Assembly: GCF_000425205.1 (NCBI RefSeq)
Contig: NZ_AULI01000002.1
Coordinates: 248,001-312,000, forward strand
Reading direction: 5' to 3'
Source: Pontibacillus halophilus JSM 076056 = DSM 19796
GTDB taxonomy: Bacteria > Bacillota > Bacilli > Bacillales > BH030062
DNA length: 64,000 nucleotides
In this document: in pieces, positions 9,394 to 19,357 of the stretch
Layout of the letters: the number at the start of each line of letters is the position of its first letter
How positions within the stretch are numbered: the first letter of the stretch is position 1
Position numbers and translations under genes: made by a program
The notes under the pieces: generated by a model
What the model was told of the DNA's origin: nothing
The model's database searches: none
What the model saw: the letters and a program-made list of their open reading frames with translations, nothing else

Positions 9394-10656
9394 TTACCCT
9401 TCTTCATTTGAGTTAAGACGAGAAACAAACGATTGGATTTCGACATCCATCGGCTCAATGGTAAGGTAGCGGCCAAGTACTTCAGCTGCCTGTTGCACCC
9501 TTCCCTCTTCGACGAGAAAATACCCATACTCTTTTAGGAAGTCAGCGTCATCTTTAAAGGAATTATATGCGTCATCATAGTGATTTAATGCTTCTTTATA
9601 ATTTTCTAATTCACTCTCTGCTAGCGCAAGCTCCCATTTGTAGATTGGGTCGTCCTCTCCCATTTCAATCACATGGTCAAGCAAGTCCTTCACAGCTTCA
9701 TAATCGCCATCTTCTTTGTAACGATCCACAAGATAAAGCACAGCTTCCTTGTAGCCTGGGTCAAGTGTGATTGCATTTCGAACGAGTCGATAACCTTCCT
9801 GTGTGTCTCCGAGACGAAGTGCTTGTTGCCCTGCCATATGGTAGAGCTCTTTATTGTATTCGTCCTTCGCGATTCCTTCTTTCGCTGTAGCGAAGGCATC
9901 TTCCATCATTCCTTCAGTCTCAAGTGCTTCAGACAATAGCGGATAGACGGATTGATAGAATGGGTCCTCATCAACAAGCTTCTTCCACACTCGAATGGCA
10001 ATATCCAAGCGATTTGCCTGGTAAGCGGTGAAGCCATAACGGAATAGAATGTCAGGAGAATGCTCATCAGTCGCTTGGAAGTAGTCAAGCGCCTGATCGA
10101 AGTCACCTTGAGTGGCATAAGCTTCCGCAAGTCTAAGAGGAATTTGCGCCTCACCAACATTGTCCTTCCGTCTAAGCGCTTTCTCGTAATAAGGAATACT
10201 CTTCTGGTAGTCTCCTGTTGAGAAGGCAAGTTCACCAAGCGCGAAGTCGATTACAGGCTCAGATGGTTCATATTGCTTTGCTGTTAGAAGCTTCTGTTCA
10301 GCAACTTCAAATAAACCTTGTGTTTGGTACAAGTCTGCAAGCTGAACAAGGGCTGTGACATATTGTTCATCGTCCTCAGGAATGGTGTTCAATAAGTCCA
10401 TAGCGCGTTCATCGTCTTCTTCATCAATTGCAATCTCCGCTAAGGTTAACGTTAGTTCATGTTCGTCTGGATATTGTTGTTTAAGTTCATTTAGTAAGTC
10501 TCTTGCTTCATCACGAAGACCGAACTGCATGAATACTTCGGCAATCGTATATTTTTCTTCATCTCCTGCTGTAGATAATTCGCTACGTAGACGGTCAATT
10601 CCTTCTTCCGAGCGACCAGCATTTAATAGTTGAATGGCTTGTTCAATTCCGTGCAT
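9394..10656 (-). CDS. ypiA: TPR-repeat protein YpiA
   Basis: Cytosolic helical-repeat protein of 420 residues built almost entirely of tetratricopeptide repeats, with recurring patterns such as [40 protein letters not shown] and [12 protein letters not shown]. It is strongly acidic. Its fixed position beside ypiB/reoY fits a scaffold in the same pathway; in Listeria the ypiA homologue has been linked to ReoY-dependent MurA turnover. GAAAGGATG precedes the ATG. Confidence 0.86.
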   Translation of the reverse strand: MHGIEQAIQLLNAGRSEEGIDRLRSELSTAGDEEKYTIAEVFMQFGLRDEARDLLNELKQQYPDEHELTLTLAEIAIDEEDDERAMDLLNTIPEDDEQYVTALVQLADLYQTQGLFEVAEQKLLTAKQYEPSEPVIDFALGELAFSTGDYQKSIPYYEKALRRKDNVGEAQIPLRLAEAYATQGDFDQALDYFQATDEHSPDILFRYGFTAYQANRLDIAIRVWKKLVDEDPFYQSVYPLLSEALETEGMMEDAFATAKEGIAKDEYNKELYHMAGQQALRLGDTQEGYRLVRNAITLDPGYKEAVLYLVDRYKEDGDYEAVKDLLDHVIEMGEDDPIYKWELALAESELENYKEALNHYDDAYNSFKDDADFLKEYGYFLVEEGRVQQAAEVLGRYLTIEPMDVEIQSFVSRLNSNEEG

Positions 10657-10668
10657 AGTTCCATCCTT

Positions 10669-11547
10669 TCATCTATACGAGAAGTGACTGGGGATTGAGA
10701 TAGTTTTGTATTTTCCTTCTGGCTCTTTATGGAGCACAGACGTTGTCACTCTTAACAGTTTACCACGTAACACTGTAACACATGGAATAGCTTTATGATA
10801 AGATATTTGATTGTGGTCTTCAACAAAGCTTTGCTCAACTTCTGTATATAAATTATAATCAGCATCACTAAGAGGAGAAAATGTACCTTTATAAGGGGCA
10901 ATCCCCGTTGCTTTCAAGTTGTTTAAGGTTAAGGGATAAGGATTGATTGGGTCTGGTAATGTAGAAACATGCTTGTCCTCGCAATAGTTCTTCCATTTCT
11001 TATACTCATGGTCATCAAACGACGGGGGGAATAAAGGGACAAGTGGTATGGGGTTTGAACCTTGTGCCTCTCTCAGCCACTCTATCGGTTGATTACGAAA
11101 CTCTTCAAGAGAACCCGCTTCGACCGCTATAAATGGCAGACGTTGGCGTTTGAAATAGCGTATGGCATCTGATGTTAGGTGACGAAGTTGTATACGAGGA
11201 AACACCATAACATCGATTGGGAGATTGAGCAGTCGCTCTTTAAAGGATGTAAACGCTCGTATAAACCCCCGCTTTGATTCTACTCTAAACCCTATTAACA
11301 ATAATGTGCTTCCTCTTAACAAGAACCGTTGAAACAGAGATTCCCAGTCTTCCGTATCGTTGAAGGGAAATTCAACATCTGCATACACCTTACCTGGAGT
11401 TACATAGAAACCATGAAGGGACATTCCCAGTCGTCGATTATAGACACGGGAATGCCCCTTCCATTTACCTTTATTTACTTCTAATTGGATTGACTGAAAG
11501 CCCTTCTCTGTCAGTACACGGTCCCCATACACATAGTTCGCCCCCAT
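10669..11547 (-). CDS. Hypothetical protein of unknown function
   Basis: I do not recognise this 292-residue protein. It appears soluble, without signal peptide or clear membrane helices, rather basic, and rich in aromatic and proline residues. Visible features are GYYVTPGK-like strands near residue 50 (HGFYVTPGKVYADVEFPF) and PIPLVPLFPPSFDDHEYKKW near residue 170. The ATG at 11547 is chosen because AAAGGGG lies about 8 bases upstream; the longer TTG start at 11565 has its GGA immediately adjacent. It lies between aroA and ypiA, 12 bases before the latter, where B. subtilis has no gene. Codon use looks like the neighbours. Confidence 0.75.
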   Translation of the reverse strand: MGANYVYGDRVLTEKGFQSIQLEVNKGKWKGHSRVYNRRLGMSLHGFYVTPGKVYADVEFPFNDTEDWESLFQRFLLRGSTLLLIGFRVESKRGFIRAFTSFKERLLNLPIDVMVFPRIQLRHLTSDAIRYFKRQRLPFIAVEAGSLEEFRNQPIEWLREAQGSNPIPLVPLFPPSFDDHEYKKWKNYCEDKHVSTLPDPINPYPLTLNNLKATGIAPYKGTFSPLSDADYNLYTEVEQSFVEDHNQISYHKAIPCVTVLRGKLLRVTTSVLHKEPEGKYKTISIPSHFSYR

Positions 11548-11604
11548 AAACCCGTCCCCTTTCAATCCTTTTGTACAAGGTATGAACGAGAGGAGGGAGC
11601 TATG

Positions 11605-12891
11605 CTAGTTTGTTAAGGATTCAAGATCGTTAAAGAAGGTAGGGAAGGAAACGTCAATGACCTCAGGATTCTGTATATGTACAGGATCTTCCGTTAGTAA
11701 GGAAGCCATGGCAATCATCATCCCCATACGATGGTCATGATACGTCTCGAAGGTTCCTCCTTTAAGAGGTTCTTCACTCCCATTAATGACCATCCCATCA
11801 GAGGTTCCTTTGATGTGGACACCCATTTTACTTAAGGTTTGAACGACCGCTTCAATTCGGTCTGTTTCTTTCCACCTTAGTTCTTCGGCATCCTTAATTA
11901 CGGTTTCACCTTCTGCTTGTGAAGCTAATAACGCGATAATGGGAAGCTCGTCGATAAGCGCTGGAATATCGTCCCCGCCTATTGTCACTGCTTTAAGGCG
12001 GCTTCCTTTAATCTGGATATCTCCGATCGCTTCATCACCAATGTATCTTGTCGTCGTGACGTTAATTGAGGCGCCCATTCTTTCTAATACGTCAACAATG
12101 CCCGTTCTCGTTGGATTTAACCCAACGTCACGAATTGTGAGGTCACTACCATCCGTCATCGCTGCACCTACTAAGAAAAAGGCTGCTGAAGAAATGTCAC
12201 CAGGCACTTCAAGTTTCGTGCCACTCATTTCTTGGTTACCCACAACAGAAATGTCATTGCCTTCTCGGTTCACCTCAACCCCAAACGCTTTAAGCATACG
12301 CTCTGTATGGTCACGGGTTGGTACAGGTTCGACGACTGTGGTCGTCCCTTTCGTAAATAATCCGGCTAATAGAATGCTTGATTTCACTTGCGCACTGTTG
12401 ACTGGCAACGTATAAGTCATCGGGGTCAGCTGTCCTCCACGTATGCTCAGTGGAAGTTTATCACCGTGATCACGTCCATCAATCCTAGCACCCATTTCCC
12501 TAAGTGGAACGGTTACACGATTCATTGGACGTTTCGTTAATGATGCATCTCCATAAAGGACCACATGATGAGGAAGACCAGCAAGAATTCCTAATAATAG
12601 TCGAGTTGTCGTACCTGAATTCCCAAGGTCAATTGGGTGTTTAGGTTCGACCAATTCATGGAATCCTCCACTTTCGATTGTTACATCTTGGCCTTCAACC
12701 GCTATATCTACACCTAAAGCTCTGAAAGCCTCGATTGTGGACAAGCAATCAGCGCCCGTTAGAAAGTTCGAAATGGTCGTTGTCCCTTTCGCTAGCGCAC
12801 CTAACATAACTGAACGATGAGAGATAGACTTGTCACCTGGAACACGCACTTCCCCTGTTAACGTTCCATTGTGTAATTGTACTGTTTTCAT
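11605..12891 (-). CDS. aroA: 3-phosphoshikimate 1-carboxyvinyltransferase (EPSP synthase)
   Basis: Sixth enzyme of the shikimate pathway, joining shikimate-3-phosphate and phosphoenolpyruvate (called aroE in B. subtilis). The 428-residue protein has the inside-out alpha/beta barrel signatures VPGDKSISHRSVMLGALAKG at the N-terminus, LGNSGTTTRLL near residue 90 and the C-terminal RWKETDRIEA and DHRMGM motifs. Pattern and length suggest a class II enzyme. GGAGGG precedes the ATG, and tyrA ends 18 bases upstream. Last gene of the aro operon. Confidence 0.97.
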   Translation of the reverse strand: MKTVQLHNGTLTGEVRVPGDKSISHRSVMLGALAKGTTTISNFLTGADCLSTIEAFRALGVDIAVEGQDVTIESGGFHELVEPKHPIDLGNSGTTTRLLLGILAGLPHHVVLYGDASLTKRPMNRVTVPLREMGARIDGRDHGDKLPLSIRGGQLTPMTYTLPVNSAQVKSSILLAGLFTKGTTTVVEPVPTRDHTERMLKAFGVEVNREGNDISVVGNQEMSGTKLEVPGDISSAAFFLVGAAMTDGSDLTIRDVGLNPTRTGIVDVLERMGASINVTTTRYIGDEAIGDIQIKGSRLKAVTIGGDDIPALIDELPIIALLASQAEGETVIKDAEELRWKETDRIEAVVQTLSKMGVHIKGTSDGMVINGSEEPLKGGTFETYHDHRMGMMIAMASLLTEDPVHIQNPEVIDVSFPTFFNDLESLTN

Positions 12892-12909
12892 GGCATCATC
12901 GCCCTCCTG

Positions 12910-14007
12910 TTAAGATTGAATGGTTGCTTCATACCCATTTTCTTCTAGTAATGATTTCGCGGAGGTCTGATCCACCTGCTTCTGGAAGCTAAGTCTTAAC
13001 ACTCCAGTGATACCCTCTCGAATTTCTAGAATTTCAATGTTCACTACACTAAGTTCTCGAGAAGCAAGAACACTCGTTACATGAGAAATGGCACCTGGTT
13101 GGTCTTCAATGTCAACGAACACATCATAGAAGGATGGAAGAGCGCCACGTTTCTCCACAGGTAGTCCATCTCGATAATTTCTTGCATCATCAAGGTATTG
13201 TTCGAGTGTCGAACGTTGCTCAGCTTCAAGCATCCCTTTCACCATGCCCATTTCATCGATCCAATCTTGCAATAAAGCAAGAATTGTGTCTTTATTTTGG
13301 AACAAGATGTCCTTCCACATCGTAGGATGACTAGATGCTATCCGAGTGATGTCTCGAAATCCACCTGCAGCCAATTCGTGCATGAACGGGTACGTCTCTT
13401 GCCAGTTTCTAGCTTGATGAACGAGTGATGAAGCAATTAAATGCGGAAAGTGAGAAATAACTCCTGTCATATGGTCATGAGCTAATTCATCCACTTCTAC
13501 AAAGCGACTCTTCGTATGAGAGAGAAGTTGCTTTAACTGAACAAGGTCATCATGCGTACACTTCTCATTCGTCACAAGGAGATAAAAGGCATTTTCAAAT
13601 AAATGAGCCTTCGCTGCTTTGACCCCATTCTTATGAGACCCAGCCATAGGATGACCGCCAACAAAGGCAAGTTGAGGATTCGTGAGTTGCTCAGCCACTT
13701 CCATAATTGGCTTCTTAACTGAACCGACATCCGTAATGAGCGTACGCTTCGTTAACACCATATCATCTATGATTTGAAGGTATTGAATGGTAATCGGGAT
13801 TGGCGTACCAAATAACACGACATCTGCCTCATGTACCCCTTGCTCAAAACTTTCTGCCGCAACATCAATCACGTTGTGTTCGAGGGCATATTGAAGTGAA
13901 GCAGGATTCTCATCCCACCCCACTACATGCGCCTCTTTTCGTAAATTCATGGAGAGTGAGCCGCCGATTAAACCTAAACCGACGACCAATACTGTAGGCG
14001 ACGTCAT
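12910..14007 (-). CDS. tyrA: Prephenate dehydrogenase
   Basis: NAD-dependent oxidative decarboxylation of prephenate to 4-hydroxyphenylpyruvate, committing to tyrosine. Rossmann motif VVGLGLIGGSL at residues 7-17, the HPMAGSHKNG active-site loop near residue 140, and a C-terminal ACT domain (YDVFVDIEDQPGAISHVTSVLA, from about residue 293) that probably senses an aromatic amino acid. Length of 365 fits the Bacillus enzyme. Its ATG overlaps the hisC stop by 4 bases. Confidence 0.96.
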   Translation of the reverse strand: MTSPTVLVVGLGLIGGSLSMNLRKEAHVVGWDENPASLQYALEHNVIDVAAESFEQGVHEADVVLFGTPIPITIQYLQIIDDMVLTKRTLITDVGSVKKPIMEVAEQLTNPQLAFVGGHPMAGSHKNGVKAAKAHLFENAFYLLVTNEKCTHDDLVQLKQLLSHTKSRFVEVDELAHDHMTGVISHFPHLIASSLVHQARNWQETYPFMHELAAGGFRDITRIASSHPTMWKDILFQNKDTILALLQDWIDEMGMVKGMLEAEQRSTLEQYLDDARNYRDGLPVEKRGALPSFYDVFVDIEDQPGAISHVTSVLASRELSVVNIEILEIREGITGVLRLSFQKQVDQTSAKSLLEENGYEATIQS

Positions 14008-15104
14008 TTCTCCGGCACCACTTCTGTAAGTTTCTCTTCCATTGCCTTCGTAAGTCCTTCCACTTCTTCCTCAGAGCCAATCGTAATTCGGACAGAATTT
14101 GGGATACCAAGCGCTTCACCAGAACGTACAATGTAGCCGTTCTTTAAGAGATGCTCAACCATTTCGTCTCCTGTCATCGGCAAGTGAACCAATAAGAAAT
14201 TCGTTTCAGATGGGAAATAGCTTAACTCATGCTGATCGCAAAACGCTTGAAGACGTTCTTTATTTTCAATGTTACGTCGCACCGCTTCTTGAATGAAAGG
14301 TTGATCTTCAAGCGCCGCAATGGCTCCTTTCTGAGCGAACACAGATGTGTTAAATGGCTCACGTGCAGGTTCAATCTGTTCAATTAATGACTCATTAGAA
14401 ATGCCGTATCCGACACGAAGCGCAGCAAGTCCATAGGCCTTAGAGAACGTGCGCGTAATCATAAGGTTTGAGTACGTGTCGAGAGCACTAAACGCATCAG
14501 CGAAATCATCGCTCGTAACATATTCAACATAAGCTTCATCCACAACGACTAGTGTATGTGAAGGAACAGCTTTCATGAATTGTTCGAAAGATTCCTGACG
14601 GATAATGTTACCTGTCGGGTTATTTGGGTTACACAACCATACAACACGCGTCTGTTCATCAATTTGAGAAAGCATTTCATCAAGGTCGTGGTCACCGTCC
14701 ACGAGCTCAACCTCACGTACCTCCGCTCCTTCAATCAACGCATTATGACGGTATTGAGGGAAGGTTGGCGTAGCCATAACCGTATTTGTTCCTGCTTCAA
14801 GAAAGGTTCGGCAGATCAGTTGAACAATCTCATCAGAACCATTACCGAAGATGAGCTGACGTTCTGATACATCGAGTTTCCGTGAAAGCGTACGTCTTAG
14901 TTCACGTGCGTAGCCATCAGGATATTTCTCAAGTGATGACACGCTATCTTCTAACACATGTTTCACGTGCGGAGAAAAACCGTATGGATTTTCATTTGAG
15001 GCGAGTTTAACAATCTTCTCAAGTCCATACATTTCTTTTACTTCTTCAATTGTTTTCCCTGGTACATAAGGGGATAGCTCTTTTAAGATATCCTTTGTTT
15101 GCAT
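14004..15104 (-). CDS. hisC: Histidinol-phosphate / aromatic aminotransferase
   Basis: PLP-dependent class I/II aminotransferase of 366 residues. The substrate loop NENPYG is near residue 38, the PLP-binding NPNNPTGN and DEAYVEY motifs follow, and the lysine lies in TRTFSKAYGLAALRVGYG. In Bacillus this single enzyme serves both histidine synthesis (histidinol phosphate) and the last step of tyrosine/phenylalanine synthesis, which explains its place inside the aro operon. GAGGAGG precedes the ATG. In B. subtilis the trp genes lie between aroH and hisC; here the gap is 15 bases. Confidence 0.96.
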   Translation of the reverse strand: MQTKDILKELSPYVPGKTIEEVKEMYGLEKIVKLASNENPYGFSPHVKHVLEDSVSSLEKYPDGYARELRRTLSRKLDVSERQLIFGNGSDEIVQLICRTFLEAGTNTVMATPTFPQYRHNALIEGAEVREVELVDGDHDLDEMLSQIDEQTRVVWLCNPNNPTGNIIRQESFEQFMKAVPSHTLVVVDEAYVEYVTSDDFADAFSALDTYSNLMITRTFSKAYGLAALRVGYGISNESLIEQIEPAREPFNTSVFAQKGAIAALEDQPFIQEAVRRNIENKERLQAFCDQHELSYFPSETNFLLVHLPMTGDEMVEHLLKNGYIVRSGEALGIPNSVRITIGSEEEVEGLTKAMEEKLTEVVPEK

Positions 15105-15119
15105 AGGTTTTTCCTCCTC

Positions 15120-15485
15120 TTACTCTTTAACTAAGTCTGGTCGTAGCTTTACAGCTTCTTCAAAATAGACATGCTGAACTTCTTGTTGTGGTACCGATGT
15201 ATTCACATGCATCATCACCCGAATACACCGTTCTAGTCCACCTTCTATTTCTAATTCTTGCATACACATAATCGGAACAAAAGTAAAGCCTTCTATTTGC
15301 CTTAATGCTTTAGCTGGGAAAGCTGTCTTCATGTCATTCGTTGCAGAGATAAAGATGGAAGCCACTTGGTCTGCTTCGAGTTGGTTGACTTCGATTATCT
15401 TCCTTAGCAACGTTTCTGTATTAGTCAGTATTTCTTGACAATCGTCAACGGAGACGGTGGTCGCTCCTCTAATTCCACGAATCAT
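15120..15485 (-). CDS. aroH: Chorismate mutase AroH
   Basis: Monofunctional trimeric chorismate mutase of the AroH fold, 121 residues, turning chorismate into prephenate. Active-site residues are visible in RGIRGATTV (Arg7 region), EVNQLEADQVASIFISATNDM and the FVPIMCMQE/CIRVMMHVNT strands. It sits between aroB (4-base gap) and hisC, supplying prephenate to TyrA. GGGGTGA precedes the ATG. Confidence 0.96.
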   Translation of the reverse strand: MIRGIRGATTVSVDDCQEILTNTETLLRKIIEVNQLEADQVASIFISATNDMKTAFPAKALRQIEGFTFVPIMCMQELEIEGGLERCIRVMMHVNTSVPQQEVQHVYFEEAVKLRPDLVKE

Positions 15486-15489
15486 CTGC

Positions 15490-16569
15490 TCACCCCTGTT
15501 CGGTTACTTGTAGAAACACCTCTCGAATGAGGTCTTCCTCAACGGGAACAAGCGCTGGTTCGCCTACTTCTTTCAGCAGCACCATGCGAATGCTCCCATG
15601 TTCATTCTTCTTATCTCGTCTCATCCATGGAAGCAAGACATCAATTGAATACTCTTTCAACTTATGAAGCGGGTAGTTGTACGTGTGTAACCAATTTGTA
15701 TAAGAGTCAAGAGGGAGCTTACTCCCATACACCCGCTCACTTAAATGAAGGGCGAAGTAGATTCCTAGAGCAACCGCTTCTCCATGAGTGATCTCTCCAT
15801 ATCCTGCTTCTCCTTCAATTGCGTGGCCTAGTGTATGTCCTAGATTCAGATAACTTCTTACCCCATTTTCCCGTTCATCTTCTTTGACGATTTTAGACTT
15901 CACCGCTACACCGCGGTAAAGTAGATGGGTTAAAAGATGACCATCAAACGATTGAAACGGAGTCTGATGGGTGACGAGTTGTTCGTAAAGTTGTCCGTCT
16001 GCAAGCAATCCATGCTTGATTACTTCAGCCATTCCTGAGCGCCACTCTTGTTCTGGCAAGCTCCAGAGTGTATCCGTATCATACAATACAGCTACTGGTT
16101 GATGAAATGCACCAATCATATTCTTCCCTTGTTCATGGTTGATAGCAACCTTTCCACCAACGCTACTATCATGAGCAAGGATGGTAGTTGGAACTTGAAC
16201 ATAATCAATGCCCCTCATGTAAGTCGAGGCTACAAAGCCTGCTAAGTCTCCTATCATCCCGCCACCTAGGGCTACGAGTAAAGATTTGCGGTCTAAGTTC
16301 TCTTCCAATGCTGCCGTATGGCACCGGTAGAATTGCTCCATACTTTTGGATGATTCGCCAGATGGTACTACGCAAGAGGCAACTTGAACTCCTTCTCCCT
16401 CAAGACCTGACTGTACGTCGTCCAAATAAAGCTTAGCAACTACATCGTCTGTAACAATAAGGATGTTTGAATACGCACGAGGTAAAAACTCTTTAATCCG
16501 CTTTCTGATACCTGATTGAAACTGTACTTCGTACGACGTTTCGTTCGTATCTACTCGTAATGTGTTCAT
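15490..16569 (-). CDS. aroB: 3-dehydroquinate synthase (type I)
   Basis: NAD- and metal-dependent cyclisation of DAHP to 3-dehydroquinate. The 359-residue protein shows VPSGESSKS, the nucleotide-binding ALGGGMIGDLAGFVASTYMRGI, VGGKVAINH, and the metal ligands in EVIKHG and LNLGHTLGHAIE...HGEAVALG. AAGGAA precedes the ATG. It directly follows aroC (1-base gap). A separate protein at 53208-53750 resembles the C-terminal domain of the unrelated type II DHQ synthase, so the canonical reaction is already covered here. Confidence 0.97.
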   Translation of the reverse strand: MNTLRVDTNETSYEVQFQSGIRKRIKEFLPRAYSNILIVTDDVVAKLYLDDVQSGLEGEGVQVASCVVPSGESSKSMEQFYRCHTAALEENLDRKSLLVALGGGMIGDLAGFVASTYMRGIDYVQVPTTILAHDSSVGGKVAINHEQGKNMIGAFHQPVAVLYDTDTLWSLPEQEWRSGMAEVIKHGLLADGQLYEQLVTHQTPFQSFDGHLLTHLLYRGVAVKSKIVKEDERENGVRSYLNLGHTLGHAIEGEAGYGEITHGEAVALGIYFALHLSERVYGSKLPLDSYTNWLHTYNYPLHKLKEYSIDVLLPWMRRDKKNEHGSIRMVLLKEVGEPALVPVEEDLIREVFLQVTEQG

Positions 16570-16570
16570 A

Positions 16571-17737
16571 TTAAAATTCCTTAATTTCTTCTCGGTATTG
16601 GTCTAACGCTTCTTTCAGCTTACTAAATTGGTCGTGAGGAAACTGTTCAAGGACAGCATTTGCAATTTCCCAAGCGACAACGTGCTCCATCACAACCGCC
16701 GCAGCAGGTACAGCACACGCATCAGAACGTTCAATACTAGCTTGGAACGGCTCTTTTGTCTCGATATCTACACTCTGTAGTGGTTTATAAAGAGTCGGGA
16801 TTGGCTTCATAACACCTTTCACGATGATCGGCATTCCTGTCGTCATGCCACCTTCAAATCCGCCTAGGTTGTTCGTTTTACGGTAGTAGCCCTGTTGTTC
16901 ATCCCAAGCAATTTCATCATGAACTTTGCTCCCGTTACGATTTGCTGCTTCAAAGCCTATACCAAATTCTACGCCTTTGAACGCATTAATACTCATAACG
17001 CCACCAGCAACTCGACTGTCTAGTTTACGATCATAATGAACATATGAACCAATTCCAGCTGGCATTCCTTCAACCATCACTTCAACAACGCCACCGATGG
17101 AATCTCCATTTGCTTTCGCTTCGTCGATTTGAGACATCATTTTCTCCCCAGCTTCATCGTCAAGCGTACGCACAGGTGATGCTTCAGAACGGTCTCGGCG
17201 CTCTTCGAAGGATAGCTCAGGTTGCTCTTTCGCGACTACACCGCCGATATTCTGAACATAACCAATGATGTTAATGCCTAGTGAGGCAAGTAATTTCTTA
17301 GCAACAGCTCCAGCTGCAACTCGCGCGCCCGTTTCCCTTGCGGATGAACGCTCTAATACATTTCGCATATCACGGTGCCCATATTTAATGGCTCCGTTTA
17401 AATCAGCGTGACCAGGTCGAGGGCGACTAATCGTACGTTTCACTTTCTCGCCATCATCAATAGGGTCCTCGCCCATAATATTTCTCCAATGTGTGAAATC
17501 GTCATTCTTTAAGACGAGTGATACTGGTGATCCTAATGTATATCCGTGTCGGACACCGCCTACGATTTCGATTAAATCCTTCTCGATTTGCATGCGACGT
17601 CCACGTCCATATCCGCCTTGGCGACGAAGAAGGGACTCGTCAATGTCCTCTGTTAATAGAGGCATGTTGGAAGGAAGACCTTCAATGATTGTTGTCAGTT
17701 GTTTACCATGGGATTCTCCCGCTGTTAAATAGCGCAT
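16571..17737 (-). CDS. aroC: Chorismate synthase
   Basis: FMN-dependent last step of the shikimate pathway (aroF in B. subtilis). The 388-residue protein contains the three classic signatures: [14 protein letters not shown] at the start, [17 protein letters not shown] near 125, and the C-terminal [10 protein letters not shown] region. Of three in-frame starts the one at 17737 is best: GGAGGA is 6 bases upstream, whereas at 17743 the ribosome site would touch the ATG. First gene of aroC-aroB-aroH-hisC-tyrA-aroA. Confidence 0.97.
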   Translation of the reverse strand: MRYLTAGESHGKQLTTIIEGLPSNMPLLTEDIDESLLRRQGGYGRGRRMQIEKDLIEIVGGVRHGYTLGSPVSLVLKNDDFTHWRNIMGEDPIDDGEKVKRTISRPRPGHADLNGAIKYGHRDMRNVLERSSARETGARVAAGAVAKKLLASLGINIIGYVQNIGGVVAKEQPELSFEERRDRSEASPVRTLDDEAGEKMMSQIDEAKANGDSIGGVVEVMVEGMPAGIGSYVHYDRKLDSRVAGGVMSINAFKGVEFGIGFEAANRNGSKVHDEIAWDEQQGYYRKTNNLGGFEGGMTTGMPIIVKGVMKPIPTLYKPLQSVDIETKEPFQASIERSDACAVPAAAVVMEHVVAWEIANAVLEQFPHDQFSKLKEALDQYREEIKEF

Positions 17738-17780
17738 CTTCATTCCTCCAAATTTCATTTATGTAATGAATTTTCGTATA

Positions 17781-17789
17781 ACTATACCA
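17781..17789 (-). promoter_or_regulatory. Extended -10 promoter of the aro operon
   Basis: TATAGT preceded by TGG (extended -10) on the minus strand, about 45 bases before the aroC start. No good -35 element is visible. Confidence 0.5.
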
Positions 17790-17846
17790 TATCGTAAGGA
17801 ATTTGTGGTGTGAAACATTAAGAAATTATAAATATTTGTGAAGAAA

Positions 17847-17868
17847 GATACCGCTCGTAAACGGTATC
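17847..17868 (-). terminator. Terminator of cheR
   Basis: Seven-base stem GATACCG/CGGTATC with an 8-base loop and a TTTCTTC tail on the minus strand, just after the cheR stop codon. Confidence 0.65.
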
Positions 17869-17880
17869 ATTCGTATTCTA

Positions 17881-18666
17881 TCAACTTCTGGATTTTTTAT
17901 AGAAAAATGTATCTAGGACGTCAAAATGATAGTATTGGGGATTGAAAATTTGCTCCGTACTACCAACAAAAAGTACCCCGTCTTCATTTAGCGATTGGTG
18001 AAATTGGCGATACACTTGCTCTTTCGCTTCTTCAGTAAAATAAATTAATACATTTCTACATACAATTAAGTCCATTTGTTTCGGATAAGGGTCAGCTAAT
18101 AGGTTATGCTTCTTAAATGTGACTTTAGACTTAATCTCTTCCGAAATATGATAGAAGTCTCCCTCTTTCGTGAAATACTTCTTCTTCCATGCATCTGGTA
18201 CTTCTTGTAAGGAGCGAGCCGCATAGACACCCTTCTTCGCTTTCCCCATCGCCACCTCATCAAGGTCTGTGGCCATTACTTTAATCGATTTGTGCGGAAA
18301 GAGCTCAGATAGAATAATTGCCAATGTGTAAGGTTCCTCACCTGTAGAGCATGCTGCACTCCACACTTTAATTGCAGACCTTCCACTCACAATATTTGGA
18401 AGAATTGTTTCTCGGAGCACATCCCAACGCTTCCCATTTCTAAAGAATTCGGATACATTAATCGTCATCCGATCAAGAAATTCAAAGTAAAGTTGTCGGT
18501 CATTAGACATTGCATTCAAGTAGGAGACAAAGCTCGAATAACCACGTTTATCTCGCAGAGTTGTTAAGCGTCGTTTCATTTGTGCTTCTTTATAAAGACT
18601 TAAGTCTATGCCTGATTTTTGTTTCATCTTCTGAACAAATAACTGGTAATCTTCCTGCACAACCAC
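17881..18666 (-). CDS. cheR: Chemotaxis protein methyltransferase CheR
   Basis: S-adenosylmethionine-dependent methylation of glutamates on chemoreceptors. The 261-residue protein has the N-terminal alpha domain (YKEAQMKRRLTTLRDKRG), the RMTINVSEFFRN motif, the SAM-binding WSAACSTGEEPYTLAI near residue 100 and NVLIYFT in the methyltransferase core. GTG start with GGAGAGA six bases upstream. Between ndk and aroC, as in B. subtilis, and separated from both by terminators. Confidence 0.95.
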   Translation of the reverse strand: MVVQEDYQLFVQKMKQKSGIDLSLYKEAQMKRRLTTLRDKRGYSSFVSYLNAMSNDRQLYFEFLDRMTINVSEFFRNGKRWDVLRETILPNIVSGRSAIKVWSAACSTGEEPYTLAIILSELFPHKSIKVMATDLDEVAMGKAKKGVYAARSLQEVPDAWKKKYFTKEGDFYHISEEIKSKVTFKKHNLLADPYPKQMDLIVCRNVLIYFTEEAKEQVYRQFHQSLNEDGVLFVGSTEQIFNPQYYHFDVLDTFFYKKSRS

Positions 18667-18765
18667 ATCTCTCTCCTGTCCAACCTAAATAGTAGAAAAG
18701 CCATCTATATCGTAATGGAAGGAAGGGTACTTGTAAAGGTTGGAAAGACTCATCAGTCATAAATA

Positions 18766-18795
18766 AAAGGCCTTGCTGTAAAGAGCAAGACCTTT
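18766..18795 (-). terminator. Terminator of ndk
   Basis: Twelve-base stem with one bulge-like mismatch and a 6-base loop; TTTTATTT follows on the minus strand. Confidence 0.85.
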
Positions 18796-18816
18796 CCTCA
18801 TCCCATCATGTTACGA

Positions 18817-19263
18817 TTAATAGACCCAAGCGTGGTCATGTTTTTCATAGGTTTGTAGCTCTTCTTCGCCGAAGAATAAACCTATTTCTCGTTGTGCGCT
18901 TTCTTTGGAATCTGAGCCATGAATGACGTTCTTCTCAACCGTTAGGCCGTAATCGCCTCTGACAGTACCAAGTGGTGCTTCAGAAGGGTTTGTCTTACCA
19001 AGCATTTGACGCGCAGTCGAAATGACATTGTCCCCTTCCCATACCATCGCAAACACAGGACCAGAAGTGATAAAGTCTACCAATTCTCCAAAGAACGGCT
19101 TTTCCTTATGTTCTTGATAGTGTTCACTTGCAAGTTGTTCTGATACCGTCATAAGCTTACCACCGACAAGTTTGAACCCTTTACGTTCAAAGCGAGCGAC
19201 GATGTCTCCGATTAAATTACGTTGCACCCCATCGGGTTTGACCATTAGAAAAGTCTTTTCCAT
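18817..19263 (-). CDS. ndk: Nucleoside diphosphate kinase
   Basis: Transfers the gamma phosphate between nucleoside triphosphates and diphosphates. The 148-residue protein starts [19 protein letters not shown], and the phospho-acceptor histidine is in NVIHGSDS near residue 115. [14 protein letters not shown]-type sequence ([17 protein letters not shown]) forms the nucleotide site. AAGGGGTG precedes the ATG. Confidence 0.97.
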   Translation of the reverse strand: MEKTFLMVKPDGVQRNLIGDIVARFERKGFKLVGGKLMTVSEQLASEHYQEHKEKPFFGELVDFITSGPVFAMVWEGDNVISTARQMLGKTNPSEAPLGTVRGDYGLTVEKNVIHGSDSKESAQREIGLFFGEEELQTYEKHDHAWVY

Positions 19264-19357
19264 TTACAGCACCCCTTATTCCAACGTATGTAGTGAAAAC
19301 GCTTTAACATATCACCGATTAAAGTTTAACAAACTTTGGAACAAGTGGCAATCCTCA

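Noticed and set aside
9906-10238. Open frame of 110 residues inside ypiA
   Set aside because: Alternative frame within the TPR gene, without start signal.
11939-12415. Open frame of 158 residues on the plus strand opposite aroA
   Set aside because: Antisense shadow: serine- and proline-rich composition derived from the codon bias of aroA, with no ribosome site.
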